Part shown: in pieces, positions 1-8,507 of the stretch | How the letters are laid out: each line of letters starts with the position of its first letter | Numbering within the stretch: the first letter of the stretch is position 1 | From: Actinoplanes aureus | GTDB lineage: Bacteria; Actinomycetota; Actinomycetes; Mycobacteriales; Micromonosporaceae | Length of the DNA stretch: 64,000 nucleotides | Assembly: GCF_015704865.1 (NCBI RefSeq) | Contig: NZ_JADQTO010000003.1 | Span: forward strand, 496,001-560,000 | Direction of reading: 5' to 3' | Notes under the pieces: model-generated | What the model was told of the DNA's origin: nothing | What the model saw: the letters and a program-made list of their open reading frames with translations, nothing else | Database searches by the model: none | Made by a program: the position numbers and the translations under genes

Positions 1-840
1 ATCATCGGCCGGTACGGCAACCGGATCGCGAACGGTACGTTCGTGCTCGACGGTGTCACCTACCGGCTGGCCACCAACAACGCGCCCAACCACCTGCACG
101 GCGGCAACGTCGGCTTCGACAAGCGGGTCTGGGCCGCCACCCCGGTCACCGGGCCGGACAGCGTCGGGCTGCGGCTCGCCTACACCAGCCCGCACGGCGA
201 GGAAGGCTACCCGGGCACCCTGCGCACCACGGTCACCTACACGGTCACCGCCAGGCAGGAGATCCGGATCGACTACCACGCCACCACCGACCGGGCGACC
301 ATCGTCAACCTGACCAACCACGCCTACTGGAACCTCGGCGGTGAGGGCACCGGCACCATCGACGACCACCTGCTGCGGATCAACGCCCGCCGGTACACGC
401 CGGTCGACGCCACCCTGATCCCGACCGGCGCGATCGACGCGGTGGCCGGCACGCCGATGGACTTCACCCGGCAGACGCCGATCGGCGCGCGCAACCGCAG
501 CGACTTCCAGCAGATCGTGTACGGCCGCGGTTACGACCACAACTGGGTGCTCGAACCGCAGCGGGGGCTGGGCTTCGCCGCCCGGGCGACTGATCCGGAC
601 AGCGGGCGCACCCTCAGTATCCGTACCACCGAGCCCGGCCTGCAGTTCTACGGCGGGAACTTCCTCGACGGCACCCTGTACGGCACGAGCGGCCGCGCCT
701 ACCGCCAGGGCGACGGATTCGCCCTGGAGACCCAGCACTTCCCCGACTCCCCGAACCACCCGAACTTCCCGTCGACCGTGCTGCGGCCGGGGGAGGTCTA
801 CCAGTCCACGACGATCTACCAGTTCGGCGTGAGCCGCTGA
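1..840 (+). CDS. galM: Aldose 1-epimerase (galactose mutarotase), 5' end outside window
   Basis: Interconverts the alpha and beta anomers of aldoses. The frame is open from base 1 and begins with [10 protein letters not shown], a motif that lies inside this family, so the GTG at 43 is not the start. About 279 residues are visible; the family is usually around 340, so some 60 N-terminal residues are missing. [10 protein letters not shown] and [10 protein letters not shown] supply the expected catalytic histidines, and [14 protein letters not shown] holds the expected catalytic glutamate. The stop is 9 bp before the next start, so it probably shares an operon with the sugar ABC transporter. Substrate specificity cannot be read from the sequence. 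Confidence 0.9.
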   Translation: MIGRYGNRIANGTFVLDGVTYRLATNNAPNHLHGGNVGFDKRVWAATPVTGPDSVGLRLAYTSPHGEEGYPGTLRTTVTYTVTARQEIRIDYHATTDRATIVNLTNHAYWNLGGEGTGTIDDHLLRINARRYTPVDATLIPTGAIDAVAGTPMDFTRQTPIGARNRSDFQQIVYGRGYDHNWVLEPQRGLGFAARATDPDSGRTLSIRTTEPGLQFYGGNFLDGTLYGTSGRAYRQGDGFALETQHFPDSPNHPNFPSTVLRPGEVYQSTTIYQFGVSR

Positions 841-849
841 GAGGCATCC

Positions 850-1983
850 ATGTCCAGAATTCATCCCAAGGTCGAGGAGGCCGTCGACACGCTGGACCTC
901 AACCCCGTGACGCGGCGCCGGCTGCTGTCCGGGACCGGGCTGTTCAGCGCGTCACTGGCCGCGGGCGCCCTGCTGAGCGCCTGCTCACCGCAGCAGGACG
1001 ACGAGCCGACCGGGGGCGCCGGCAACTTCCCGGAGACCCCGAAGTGGAAGTTCACCTTCGTCAACCACGTGACGACCAACCCGTTCTTCACCCCGACGCA
1101 GTACGGCATGGAGGACGCCGCCACCCTGCTCGGCATCGAGAAACCGCAGTGGACCGGGTCGCAGAACTCGATCGTGGCCGAGATGGTCAACGCGACGAAC
1201 ACCGCGATCAGCGCCAAGGTCGACGGGATCGCGATCGCGGTGGTGGACCAGAACGCCTTCCGCGGGCCGGTCGACCAGGCGCTCGACGCGGGCATCCCGG
1301 TGGTGTCGTACAACGCCGACGGGGCCCGCGCCGACACCGGCACCAACCGGCTGGCCTACATCGGGCAGGGCCTGTACGAGTCCGGTTACGCGCTCGGGCA
1401 GCGGGCGTTGCAGCAGGTGGAGTCCGGTGAGGTGGTCGGGTTCATCGCCACGCCGGGCGCGCTCAACATCCAGCCGCGCATCGACGGGGCGCAGCAGGCG
1501 ATCAAGGACTCCGGCAAGGCGGTCACGTTCACCGCGGTCGCCACGAACGCCGACGTCACCCGCGGGTTGTCGATCATCGACGCGTACGCGCAGGGCCACC
1601 AGAACCTGGCCGGCATGCTCGCGGTGGACGCCGGCTCCACCTCGTCGGTCGGGCAGACCGTCAAGAAGTACGACATGCGGGCCAAGAGCCTGAAGGTGGC
1701 CGGCGGATTCGACCTGATCCCGGAGACGCTGACCGGCATCCAGGAGGGGAGTCTGGACTACACCATCGACCAGCAGCCCTACCTGCAGGGCTTCCTGCCC
1801 GTCGTCTATCTCTACCTGTACAAGCTGTCCGGCGGGCTGATGGCGCCCAGTGAGACCAACACCGGTCTGCTGTTCGTCACCAAGGAGAACGTGGCCCCGT
1901 ACCAGAGCACCAAGACCCGCTACCAGGGCTCGGCGACCGACCAGGTGCTGGTGCCGAGGTCCGGGCCGATTCCCCATGGCTGA
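850..1983 (+). CDS. Sugar ABC transporter substrate-binding lipoprotein (Peripla_BP_4 type)
   Basis: Extracellular binding protein for a CUT2-type sugar importer, 377 aa. The N-terminus has three arginines at 22-24 followed by a hydrophobic stretch and the lipobox LSAC with Cys45, so Tat export and lipid anchoring are likely. The mature part has the two-lobe ribose-binding-protein pattern (VDGIAIAVVD, AGIPVVSYNAD) and a C-terminal IDQQPYLQGF that recurs almost identically in the second binding protein at 11897. GAGG lies just before the ATG. Its last 8 bp overlap the permease start. The ligand is unknown; inositol or another polyol is possible from the neighbourhood. Confidence 0.9.
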   Translation: MSRIHPKVEEAVDTLDLNPVTRRRLLSGTGLFSASLAAGALLSACSPQQDDEPTGGAGNFPETPKWKFTFVNHVTTNPFFTPTQYGMEDAATLLGIEKPQWTGSQNSIVAEMVNATNTAISAKVDGIAIAVVDQNAFRGPVDQALDAGIPVVSYNADGARADTGTNRLAYIGQGLYESGYALGQRALQQVESGEVVGFIATPGALNIQPRIDGAQQAIKDSGKAVTFTAVATNADVTRGLSIIDAYAQGHQNLAGMLAVDAGSTSSVGQTVKKYDMRAKSLKVAGGFDLIPETLTGIQEGSLDYTIDQQPYLQGFLPVVYLYLYKLSGGLMAPSETNTGLLFVTKENVAPYQSTKTRYQGSATDQVLVPRSGPIPHG

Positions 1984-3004
1984 CCCGGCCGTGGCCGAGG
2001 TGAGGGCCGGCCGGCGCGGGCCGGCCCTGACCGCGGGCCGTCGTGTCCTGGACGGTTTCCTGCGCCGCCGGGAGGCGAGCGTGCTGCTCGTCGCGCTCGG
2101 GTTGATGATCTACTTCCGGTGGGCCAGCCCGGTGTTCCTCACCCGCAACAACCTGGTGAACATCGCGCAGGCCACCGCACCGGTCGCGATCGTCGCGGTC
2201 GGTATCGTCCTGCTGCTGGTCAGCGGCGAGATCGACCTGTCGGTCGGCATCGTGGCCGCGCTGGCCCCGTTCCTGCTGCACTTCGCGATCGACTTCTACG
2301 GCCAGCCGGTCCTGGTCGGTCTGCTGCTGGCGCTGCTCATCTCGGCGGGCATCGGTCTGGTCAACGGCCTGATCGTCACCAAGCTGAAGGTGCCGTCGTT
2401 CGTCACCACCCTGGGCACCTTCTTCGCGGTCCAGGGCATCCTGCTGATCACCTCGCACGCCTATCCGGTGCCGATCCCGGAACCGGCCAAGGGCACCTGG
2501 CAGACCTGGCTCGGCGCCGGCCCGTGGGCGAGCATCACCTGGGCGATCGTCATCGTGGCGATCTTCCACGTGATCCTCACCCGGACCCGGTGGGGCCTGC
2601 ACACCATCTCGGTCGGCGGCAACCCGGTGGGCGCCACCGAGGCCGGCATCCGGGCCTCCCGCATCAAGATCGGAAACTTCATGGTGACCAGTACGCTCGG
2701 CGGCCTGGTCGGCATCATGGAGGCCTTCCGGATCAACACGATCGACCCGAACATCGGCGGCGGCACCACCCTGACCTTCTACGCCATCTCGGCGGCGGTC
2801 ATCGGCGGCACCGCACTGGCCGGCGGTTCCGGCACCATCGTCGGCGCGTTCCTCGGCGCCCTGGTCCTCGCCGAACTGCAGAACGGGTTCAACCTGATCG
2901 GTTACAGCGCCAACACCATCTACCTGATCCTCGGCCTGGCCATCCTGGTCTCGATGATCGCCAACCAGTACCTGTCCCGACTACGCCGAGCAGGGGGGAC
3001 CTGA
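1976..3004 (+). CDS. Sugar ABC transporter permease (CUT2/RbsC-like)
   Basis: Membrane-spanning subunit, 342 aa, predominantly hydrophobic with about ten transmembrane stretches and the RbsC-type segment GEIDLSVG. The frame is open further upstream to 1850, but ATG 1976 is preferred because it overlaps the stop of the binding-protein gene by 8 bp and gives a normal N-terminus. Its TGA shares a base with the ATPase ATG (ATG 3004), which indicates translational coupling. It should pair with the binding protein at 850 and the ATPase at 3004. Confidence 0.9.
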   Translation: MADPAVAEVRAGRRGPALTAGRRVLDGFLRRREASVLLVALGLMIYFRWASPVFLTRNNLVNIAQATAPVAIVAVGIVLLLVSGEIDLSVGIVAALAPFLLHFAIDFYGQPVLVGLLLALLISAGIGLVNGLIVTKLKVPSFVTTLGTFFAVQGILLITSHAYPVPIPEPAKGTWQTWLGAGPWASITWAIVIVAIFHVILTRTRWGLHTISVGGNPVGATEAGIRASRIKIGNFMVTSTLGGLVGIMEAFRINTIDPNIGGGTTLTFYAISAAVIGGTALAGGSGTIVGAFLGALVLAELQNGFNLIGYSANTIYLILGLAILVSMIANQYLSRLRRAGGT

Positions 3005-3765
3005 TGACCGGCGACGCGCTGCGGGTGGTCGGCGTGGCGAAGCGGTTCGGCGCGCTCACCGCACTGCGCGACGTCAACCTGCACGTCGCCAAGGGGGAGG
3101 TGCTCGGCCTGATCGGCGACAACGGCGCCGGCAAGTCCACCCTCATGAAGATCATCTGCGGGTTCCACCGGCCGGACGCCGGGCAGATCGTCGTCGACGG
3201 CACCGAGGTCGTGCTGCGCAGCGTCGATCACGCCCGCTCGCTCGGCATCGACACCGTCTACCAGGACCTGGCGCTGGTCAACGAGCTCTCCGTCTATCAC
3301 AACATGTTCCTCAACCGGGAGCTGGTGCGCTGGCCGCTGCTGAACAACCGGGCCATGCGCCGTCGCGCCGAGGAGCACCTGCGCGACATGGGCGTCAACC
3401 TGCCCGACGTCACCGTCGAGGTGGCCAAGCTCTCCGGCGGTCAGCGCCAGGCCATCGCGGTGGCCCGCTCGGTCTACTCCGACGCCCGGATCCTGCTGCT
3501 CGACGAACCCCTGGCCGCGATGGGTGCCAAGGAGGGCACGCTGATCCTCGACCTGATCCGCGACCTGAAGGAGCGCGGCGAGGTGTCGATCATCATCATC
3601 GCGCACAACTACGCGCAGGTCCTGGACGTGTGCGACCGGGTCAACCTGCTCCAGCACGGCGAGATCACCTTCGACAAGCGGGCCACCGACACGTCCCTGG
3701 AGGAGCTGACCGAACTGGTGGTCGCCGAGTACCGCACCTCGCGCAACCGCCGCCGGCACGCCTAG
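3004..3765 (+). CDS. Sugar ABC transporter ATP-binding protein, single-domain
   Basis: Energises the importer encoded by the two preceding genes; 253 aa. Walker [10 protein letters not shown] is at 38-46, the Q-loop YQD at 86-88, the signature LSGGQRQ at 143-149 and Walker B LLLDEP at 164-169. Position 170 is Leu, where most sugar ATPases have DEPTAAL. It is one nucleotide-binding domain, unlike the double-domain RbsA/XylG proteins, so it probably works as a homodimer. A GGGGGGA ribosome site lies directly before ATG 3004. The next gene is convergent. Confidence 0.92.
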   Translation: MTGDALRVVGVAKRFGALTALRDVNLHVAKGEVLGLIGDNGAGKSTLMKIICGFHRPDAGQIVVDGTEVVLRSVDHARSLGIDTVYQDLALVNELSVYHNMFLNRELVRWPLLNNRAMRRRAEEHLRDMGVNLPDVTVEVAKLSGGQRQAIAVARSVYSDARILLLDEPLAAMGAKEGTLILDLIRDLKERGEVSIIIIAHNYAQVLDVCDRVNLLQHGEITFDKRATDTSLEELTELVVAEYRTSRNRRRHA

Positions 3766-3785
3766 GTGGCTGCTGATCGCTACAC

Positions 3786-5717
3786 CTAGCGCTTGACCCG
3801 GCCGCGCAGGGACAGGGCCGCGAGGCCGAGAAGGAGCGGCCCGAGGATTCTGAGCACGATCTGGCACCACCGCCCCACCAGGGTGGTGGTGCGCTGTTCC
3901 GGTCCCCGGAAGACGACCGTAGCGCTCTCGGCGCAGTAGACGAGTGCCGGGAGCAGATTGGAGCGGAAGTCGTTCGCGGCTTTCGCCGGCGGTCGCGCGG
4001 TGAGCTCACCGGCGGGCGTGATCCAGAAGGCCTGCGGTGTTCCCTGGGCGCCGATCGCGGCCACGTACGCCGGTGGAGTCGACGGCGGGCTGAAGCCGGC
4101 CCAGGCGACCACCGCGGTCGACACGCCGACGAGCAGAGCGAGAAAGGCCAGAGCGCGCGAGGCGCGCAGCGCGTATCCCGAGGTCAGCCAGTACGCGGTG
4201 AGAAGAAGGCGTTCCAGCCCGCGTGCGGCCGCGCGCCGCATCTCCATCTCGCCGTAGTAGAAGTCCGCGGCGTCGGGCTCGTTCTTGCTGTCCTCCAGCC
4301 CTTTGCGGAGTTCCCGGTAGGTCCGCGCGGCTCGCCGGGGATCGACGCCGGACCGGCCGGTCCCCAGCGGCAGCAGGCGCGACCAGTCGTCGCGCCGGCC
4401 GGCCGGGCCGTCGAGAGCCCGGTACAGGACTTCCTCGAGCACCACGTGCCGCGCTGTCCAGCGCCGTGTCCACGGGGTGCGCTCGAAGGAGAACGCCGGA
4501 TCCTCGATGATCATCTTGTCCAGGTTGTGCCCCTCGGAGAGCCGGCACCTCCGCAGGCCGATGTCGGTGACCGTCAGGTTCGTCAGGTCTGATCCCTTGA
4601 CGCTGATCAGCCCCCTCGGCGTCCCGGAGCCACGTCCCGGGCCGGCCAGCGTCGTCGGCCCGTCGAAGACGCACTCCTCGAGCGAGATCCGGCCCCCGGC
4701 CACGACGATGGCGCTGGCGCCGCCGAGAACGGCCCGTTTGAGGGTGACGAAGTCCGCCACCATGTCGAAACGGGCCTCGTTCCTGAAGGTCACCCGTTCC
4801 AGAACCAGGCCACCCCGGAAGTGCGCGAAGTTGAAGAAGACCGGGCCCTCGAAGACGACATCCTCGAAGACGACCGCCGACCGGAACAGTCCCTCCTGGA
4901 ACGTGACCGGGCCGTGAAAGGTCACATTGCTGAAGCGGAGGTGGTCCTGGAACAGCGCCTGGCTGAAGCTGACCTCCTGTTCGAAGGAGCAGTCCTCGAA
5001 CCGCATGCGACCCTGGTAGGTTCCCCGGTCGTATTCCACGTCGCCGTGGAAGGTGCAACCGGTGAAGTCAGCGGTGTCAAGCATGGTGACCGCGGTGAGG
5101 CTCGCCGAGCCGGTGAACGCCACGCGCCGGAAGGTCACCGGTCCGAAATACGTGCCGCGGTCGAGGTCGAAGTCGTCCGCGAAGGTCGCGTCCGTGAAGT
5201 CCAGGCTGTCGTTGAAGGTCGCCTCGGCGAAGTCGAGGCCGGTCGCCTCGGACCGATCGATCCGGACCGGGCCGTGGCACACGCCGCGGCGAAAGCTGAT
5301 TCCCCTCGGAAACGCCACGCCACTCACCTGCAGCTCGCCCTGCGCGGTCGCGTGTTCCAGGAGGGCGTGGTCCAGAAATCGGGAGTCCCGCAGGGCGAAT
5401 CGGCCTCGGATGGTCGCGCCCGCGAAGGTGAACTCGCTGCGGAAGGTGCAGTTCTTCAGCCGGAAATCGCCGGCGATGGTGCTGTTGTTGAGCTGCAGCG
5501 ACCCGAGAACTTCCAGATCGTCGAAGACGATGTCGCCTTCCAGCGTCGCCGCCTCGAAATCCACGTCCTCCGTGATGGAGCTTCGGCGGATGCGGACGTC
5601 GCCCTTCGCGGTGCCCTGCCGCATGGACAGGGTGGACAGCGCGGCGCCGGTGACCCGTACGTCGCCGTGCACCTCGGTCACACGGATCTCGTCGTGCACG
5701 TCGTCCCGGGCAGGCAT
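3786..5717 (-). CDS. Pentapeptide-type beta-helix protein with C-terminal membrane domain
   Basis: 643 aa. Residues about 10-370 are a long run of degenerate repeats with Phe or Leu every fifth residue (for example FRLKNCTF, FEDCSFEQ), the pattern of a right-handed quadrilateral beta-helix. Then comes a helical linker with YRELRKGLEDSKNEP and DFYYGEMEMRR, typical of membrane-linked pentapeptide proteins, and two or more hydrophobic segments near residues 515-540 and 615-635 ending in RGRVKR. No Shine-Dalgarno precedes ATG 5717, but TAGCCT lies 6 bases upstream, so the message may be leaderless. Function unknown; homologous architectures sit at membranes and some carry ion-channel domains. It lies between two sugar transcription units on the opposite strand. 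Confidence 0.75.
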   Translation of the reverse strand: MPARDDVHDEIRVTEVHGDVRVTGAALSTLSMRQGTAKGDVRIRRSSITEDVDFEAATLEGDIVFDDLEVLGSLQLNNSTIAGDFRLKNCTFRSEFTFAGATIRGRFALRDSRFLDHALLEHATAQGELQVSGVAFPRGISFRRGVCHGPVRIDRSEATGLDFAEATFNDSLDFTDATFADDFDLDRGTYFGPVTFRRVAFTGSASLTAVTMLDTADFTGCTFHGDVEYDRGTYQGRMRFEDCSFEQEVSFSQALFQDHLRFSNVTFHGPVTFQEGLFRSAVVFEDVVFEGPVFFNFAHFRGGLVLERVTFRNEARFDMVADFVTLKRAVLGGASAIVVAGGRISLEECVFDGPTTLAGPGRGSGTPRGLISVKGSDLTNLTVTDIGLRRCRLSEGHNLDKMIIEDPAFSFERTPWTRRWTARHVVLEEVLYRALDGPAGRRDDWSRLLPLGTGRSGVDPRRAARTYRELRKGLEDSKNEPDAADFYYGEMEMRRAAARGLERLLLTAYWLTSGYALRASRALAFLALLVGVSTAVVAWAGFSPPSTPPAYVAAIGAQGTPQAFWITPAGELTARPPAKAANDFRSNLLPALVYCAESATVVFRGPEQRTTTLVGRWCQIVLRILGPLLLGLAALSLRGRVKR

Positions 5718-5767
5718 GGGCAGAGGCTACCGATCGGAGTCGATCACGAGGACGGGCGGATGCCACT

Positions 5768-6532
5768 TCAGCCGGCGGAAAGGTTGATCTCGAAGCTGTA
5801 GCGGCTCGCGCGGTAGACGTGGCTGCCGTACTCCAGGGCGCGGCCGCCCGCGTCCCACGCGGTGCGGGTCATGGTCAGCAGGGACGCGCCGCGTCGCTCG
5901 CCGAGCGTGCGGGCCTCGGCGGTCGTCGCCGAGCGGGCGCCGATCACCTGGGTGGCGATCCGCGGCACGTGGCCGGCGCGGCGCAGCAGCACGTAGAGGC
6001 CGTGCTCGGCGAGTTCCTCGCGGGCCGGCTCCAGCACGGTGCGCGGGATGGCGTTGCGCATCAGCGCCAGGGGCTCGCCGGAGGCGTAGCGCAGGCGCTC
6101 GATCCAGGTGATCTCGGTGCCCGGCGGCAGCTGGAGGGCCTGCGCGATCGCGTCGGAGGCCTGCGTGACGCGCAGGTCGAGCACCTCGGTACGCGGTTCC
6201 CGGTCGCCGGCCACCAGGTCGTCGTAGAGGCTGGACAGCTCGACCGGGCGGCGGACGCTGGGGTGGGCGACGATCGTGCCGACGCCGCGTTTGCGGACCA
6301 GCATGCCGCGCTCCACCAGGTACTGGATGGCGCGGCGGGTGGTCGGCCGGGAGACCCGCAGCCGCTCGGCCAGATCGACCTCGTTCTCGATCCGGGCGCC
6401 GACGCCGATCTCCCCGGACTCGATGAGCTCCTGCAGCTGGGTGGCGACCTGGAAATACAGCGGGACGGGGCTGGTCCGGTCCACATCGACCCGGCGGACA
6501 AGGTTGCCTGGGTCGGACAGTTCCGAGGTCAC
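5768..6532 (-). CDS. GntR-family transcriptional regulator with UTRA domain (probable inositol repressor)
   Basis: 254 aa from GTG 6532. An N-terminal winged helix (LAERLRVSRPTTRRAIQYLV) is followed by a UTRA effector domain (LPPGTEITWIERLRYASGEP). The frame is open to 6601, but GTG 6532 is preceded by AGGGGGA at good spacing, whereas the upstream ATG would run through the divergent promoter region. It is divergent from iolC with a perfect inverted repeat in the shared intergenic region, so it probably represses the inositol operon and itself. The inducer is inferred, by analogy with other iol repressors, to be a pathway intermediate. Confidence 0.88.
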   Translation of the reverse strand: MTSELSDPGNLVRRVDVDRTSPVPLYFQVATQLQELIESGEIGVGARIENEVDLAERLRVSRPTTRRAIQYLVERGMLVRKRGVGTIVAHPSVRRPVELSSLYDDLVAGDREPRTEVLDLRVTQASDAIAQALQLPPGTEITWIERLRYASGEPLALMRNAIPRTVLEPAREELAEHGLYVLLRRAGHVPRIATQVIGARSATTAEARTLGERRGASLLTMTRTAWDAGGRALEYGSHVYRASRYSFEINLSAG

Positions 6533-6565
6533 GACGTCCCCCTGTGGTCTGCGCGTCTTTGTGAG

Positions 6566-6579
6566 TTTGTCAGGACAAA
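6566..6579. promoter_or_regulatory. Inverted repeat, probable operator of the GntR regulator
   Basis: TTTGTC-AG-GACAAA is a perfect 6-bp inverted repeat with a 2-base centre. It is 34 bp upstream of the gntR GTG and immediately before a TTGACG hexamer that could be the -35 of iolC. Position and symmetry fit a GntR dimer site; binding is inferred. Confidence 0.6.
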
Positions 6580-6582
6580 GTA

Positions 6583-6611
6583 TTGACGGGGAAGTCTTCA
6601 CGTTATTACAT
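6583..6611 (+). promoter_or_regulatory. Candidate promoter of the iol operon
   Basis: TTGACG (6583-6588), a 17-base spacer and TTACAT (6606-6611) resemble a housekeeping promoter with a weak -10. The region is A/T-rich compared with its surroundings and adjoins the inverted repeat. The iolC ATG follows about 85 bases downstream, leaving room for a leader. Confidence 0.45.
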
Positions 6612-6695
6612 CGACGTTAACGAACCTAGGGTTATCGATTGATCACCCAGTGTTGATCTCCAGTCTCCACTCGCCGCATCCAGAGGGGAACCCGT

Positions 6696-7655
6696 ATGCC
6701 CGCGGACGAGGTACTCACGATGGGACGCATCGGGGTAGATCTGTATCCGCAGCAGGCCGGCGTGTCGCTGCGCGAGGTCCGGACCTTCGAGAAGTTCCTC
6801 GGCGGCAGCCCGTCCAACGTGGCGGTCGCGGCGGCCCGGTACGGCCGGCGCACCGCCGTGATCACCCGCACCGGGGACGACCCGTTCGGGGAATTCCTGC
6901 ACGACGCGCTGCGCGGGTTCGGCGTCGACGACCGGTTCGTGACCCCGGTCGCCGGCCTGCCCACCCCGATCGCGTTCTGCGAGATCTTCCCGCCGGACGA
7001 CTTCCCGCTCTACTTCTACCGTCAGCCCAAGGCCCCGGACCTGGAGATCTACGAGTCCGAGCTGGATCTCGACGCGATCGCCGCGGCCGACGTCTTCTGG
7101 GTCACCGGGACCGGGCTGTCGCAGGAGCCGTCGAGATCCGCGACGCTCGCCGCGCTGCGCCACCGCGACCGGCGCGGCATCACCATCTTCGACCTCGACT
7201 ACCGGCCGATGTTCTGGCCGGATCGCGAGGACGCCCGCCGCTGGTACGCCGAGGCCCTGCCGTACGCCACCGTCGCCGTCGGCAACCTCGACGAGGCCGA
7301 GACCGCCGTCGGGCAGCGGCGCCCGGCGGAGGCCGCCGCCGCCCTGCACGACGCCGGCGTCGAACTCGCCGTCGTCAAACAGGGCCCGGCCGGGGTCCTC
7401 GCCTCCCAGCACGGCACGCGGGTGTCCGTCCCGCCCGCCCGGGTCCGGGTGCTCAACGGCCTCGGCGCCGGCGACGGCTTCGGCGGGGCGCTCTGCCACG
7501 GCCTGCTCGCCGGCTGGGATCTCGAGACGACGATGCGCTTCGCCAACGCCGCCGGAGCCATCGTCGCCTCGCGACTGTCCTGCGCCGACGCCATGCCCAC
7601 CGAGGCCGAGGTCCGCGAGCTGCTTCAGGAGGCCACCCATGCCGGACGTCGGTGA
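6696..7655 (+). CDS. iolC: 5-dehydro-2-deoxygluconokinase (IolC, PfkB family)
   Basis: Phosphorylates 2-deoxy-5-keto-D-gluconate in myo-inositol breakdown. 319 aa. PfkB family marks are the N-terminal FLGGSPSNVAVAAARYG (34-50) and the C-terminal GAGDGFGGA (257-265), whose Asp260 is the expected catalytic base. GGGGA precedes ATG 6696. It is the first gene of the plus-strand iol operon and overlaps the following aldolase gene by 17 bp. The IolC assignment, rather than another PfkB sugar kinase, rests partly on the neighbouring iolD, iolA, iolE and iolG. Confidence 0.9.
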   Translation: MPADEVLTMGRIGVDLYPQQAGVSLREVRTFEKFLGGSPSNVAVAAARYGRRTAVITRTGDDPFGEFLHDALRGFGVDDRFVTPVAGLPTPIAFCEIFPPDDFPLYFYRQPKAPDLEIYESELDLDAIAAADVFWVTGTGLSQEPSRSATLAALRHRDRRGITIFDLDYRPMFWPDREDARRWYAEALPYATVAVGNLDEAETAVGQRRPAEAAAALHDAGVELAVVKQGPAGVLASQHGTRVSVPPARVRVLNGLGAGDGFGGALCHGLLAGWDLETTMRFANAAGAIVASRLSCADAMPTEAEVRELLQEATHAGRR

Positions 7656-8496
7656 CCTGGTCCAGGCCCGGGTGAACCGCCCCGAGGCGATCGCCCGGGC
7701 GGCCGCCGTCCGCCGCCGCCCCACCTCACTGCTCGGCCCGCACGGCCGCCTCATGATCATCGCGGCGGATCATCCGGCGCGCGGCGCGCTGCGGGCCGGC
7801 GCCGACCCGATGGCCATGGCCAACCGCGCCGACCTGCTCGACCGGCTCGCCGTCGCGCTGTCCCGGCCGGGTGTCAACGGCGTGCTCGGCACTCCGGACA
7901 TCCTGGAGGACCTGCTGCTGCTCGGCGTCCTGGACGACAAGGTGGTGATCGGGTCGATGAACCGCGGCGGGCTGGCCGGCACCGCGTTCGAGATCGACGA
8001 CCGGTTCACCGCGTACGACGCGGAGAGTATCGCCGCGGCCGGCTACGAGGGCGGCAAGATGCTGCTGCGCATCGACCCGCAGGACCCGTCGACCGTCGCC
8101 ACCCTGCAGGCCTGCGGCAACGCGGTCAGCGAGCTGGCCGCCCGGCAGGTGATGGCGATGGTGGAGCCGTTCATCTCGCATCGTGTGGACGGGCGGATCC
8201 AGAACGAGCTGACCGCCGAGGCGATGACCCGCGCGGTGACCGTGGCGGCCGGGCTGGGCACCACGAGTGCGTACACCTGGCTCAAGGTGCCGGTGGTCGA
8301 GGACATGGAGCGGGTGATGGCGGCGACCACGCTGCCCGCGCTCATTCTCGGCGGCGACGCGGAGGCGTCCTACCAGCAGTGGCAGAAGGCGCTGAGCCTG
8401 CCCACGGTCCGGGGTCTGGTGATCGGCCGGTCCCTTCTGTATCCACCGGACGGCGCGGTCGCCGACGCGGTCGACCGGGCCGTGAACCTGCTGTGA
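7639..8496 (+). CDS. Cgl0159-type (beta/alpha)8 aldolase of the inositol pathway
   Basis: 285 aa TIM-barrel protein resembling the actinobacterial Cgl0159 family, which is related to deoxyribose-phosphate aldolases and lies next to iolC in other actinomycetes. Visible marks are an early MIIAADHPARGALRAG segment and a conserved TSAYTWLKVPVVEDM strand with a lysine that could be the Schiff-base residue. By position it is the best candidate for the IolJ step, cleaving 2-deoxy-5-keto-gluconate 6-phosphate to dihydroxyacetone phosphate and malonate semialdehyde. That role is inference. It overlaps iolC by 17 bp and ends 11 bp before iolD. Confidence 0.75.
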   Translation: MPDVGDLVQARVNRPEAIARAAAVRRRPTSLLGPHGRLMIIAADHPARGALRAGADPMAMANRADLLDRLAVALSRPGVNGVLGTPDILEDLLLLGVLDDKVVIGSMNRGGLAGTAFEIDDRFTAYDAESIAAAGYEGGKMLLRIDPQDPSTVATLQACGNAVSELAARQVMAMVEPFISHRVDGRIQNELTAEAMTRAVTVAAGLGTTSAYTWLKVPVVEDMERVMAATTLPALILGGDAEASYQQWQKALSLPTVRGLVIGRSLLYPPDGAVADAVDRAVNLL

Positions 8497-8507
8497 AAGG
8501 GAATGTC

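Noticed and set aside
985..1977. A 330-codon minus-strand frame opposite the first binding-protein gene
   Set aside because: Antisense shadow with low-complexity composition and no ribosome site; the plus-strand lipoprotein is clear.
4821..5801. Plus-strand frames of 244 and 326 codons opposite the pentapeptide-type gene
   Set aside because: Their periodic composition mirrors the repeat on the other strand; no start signal.
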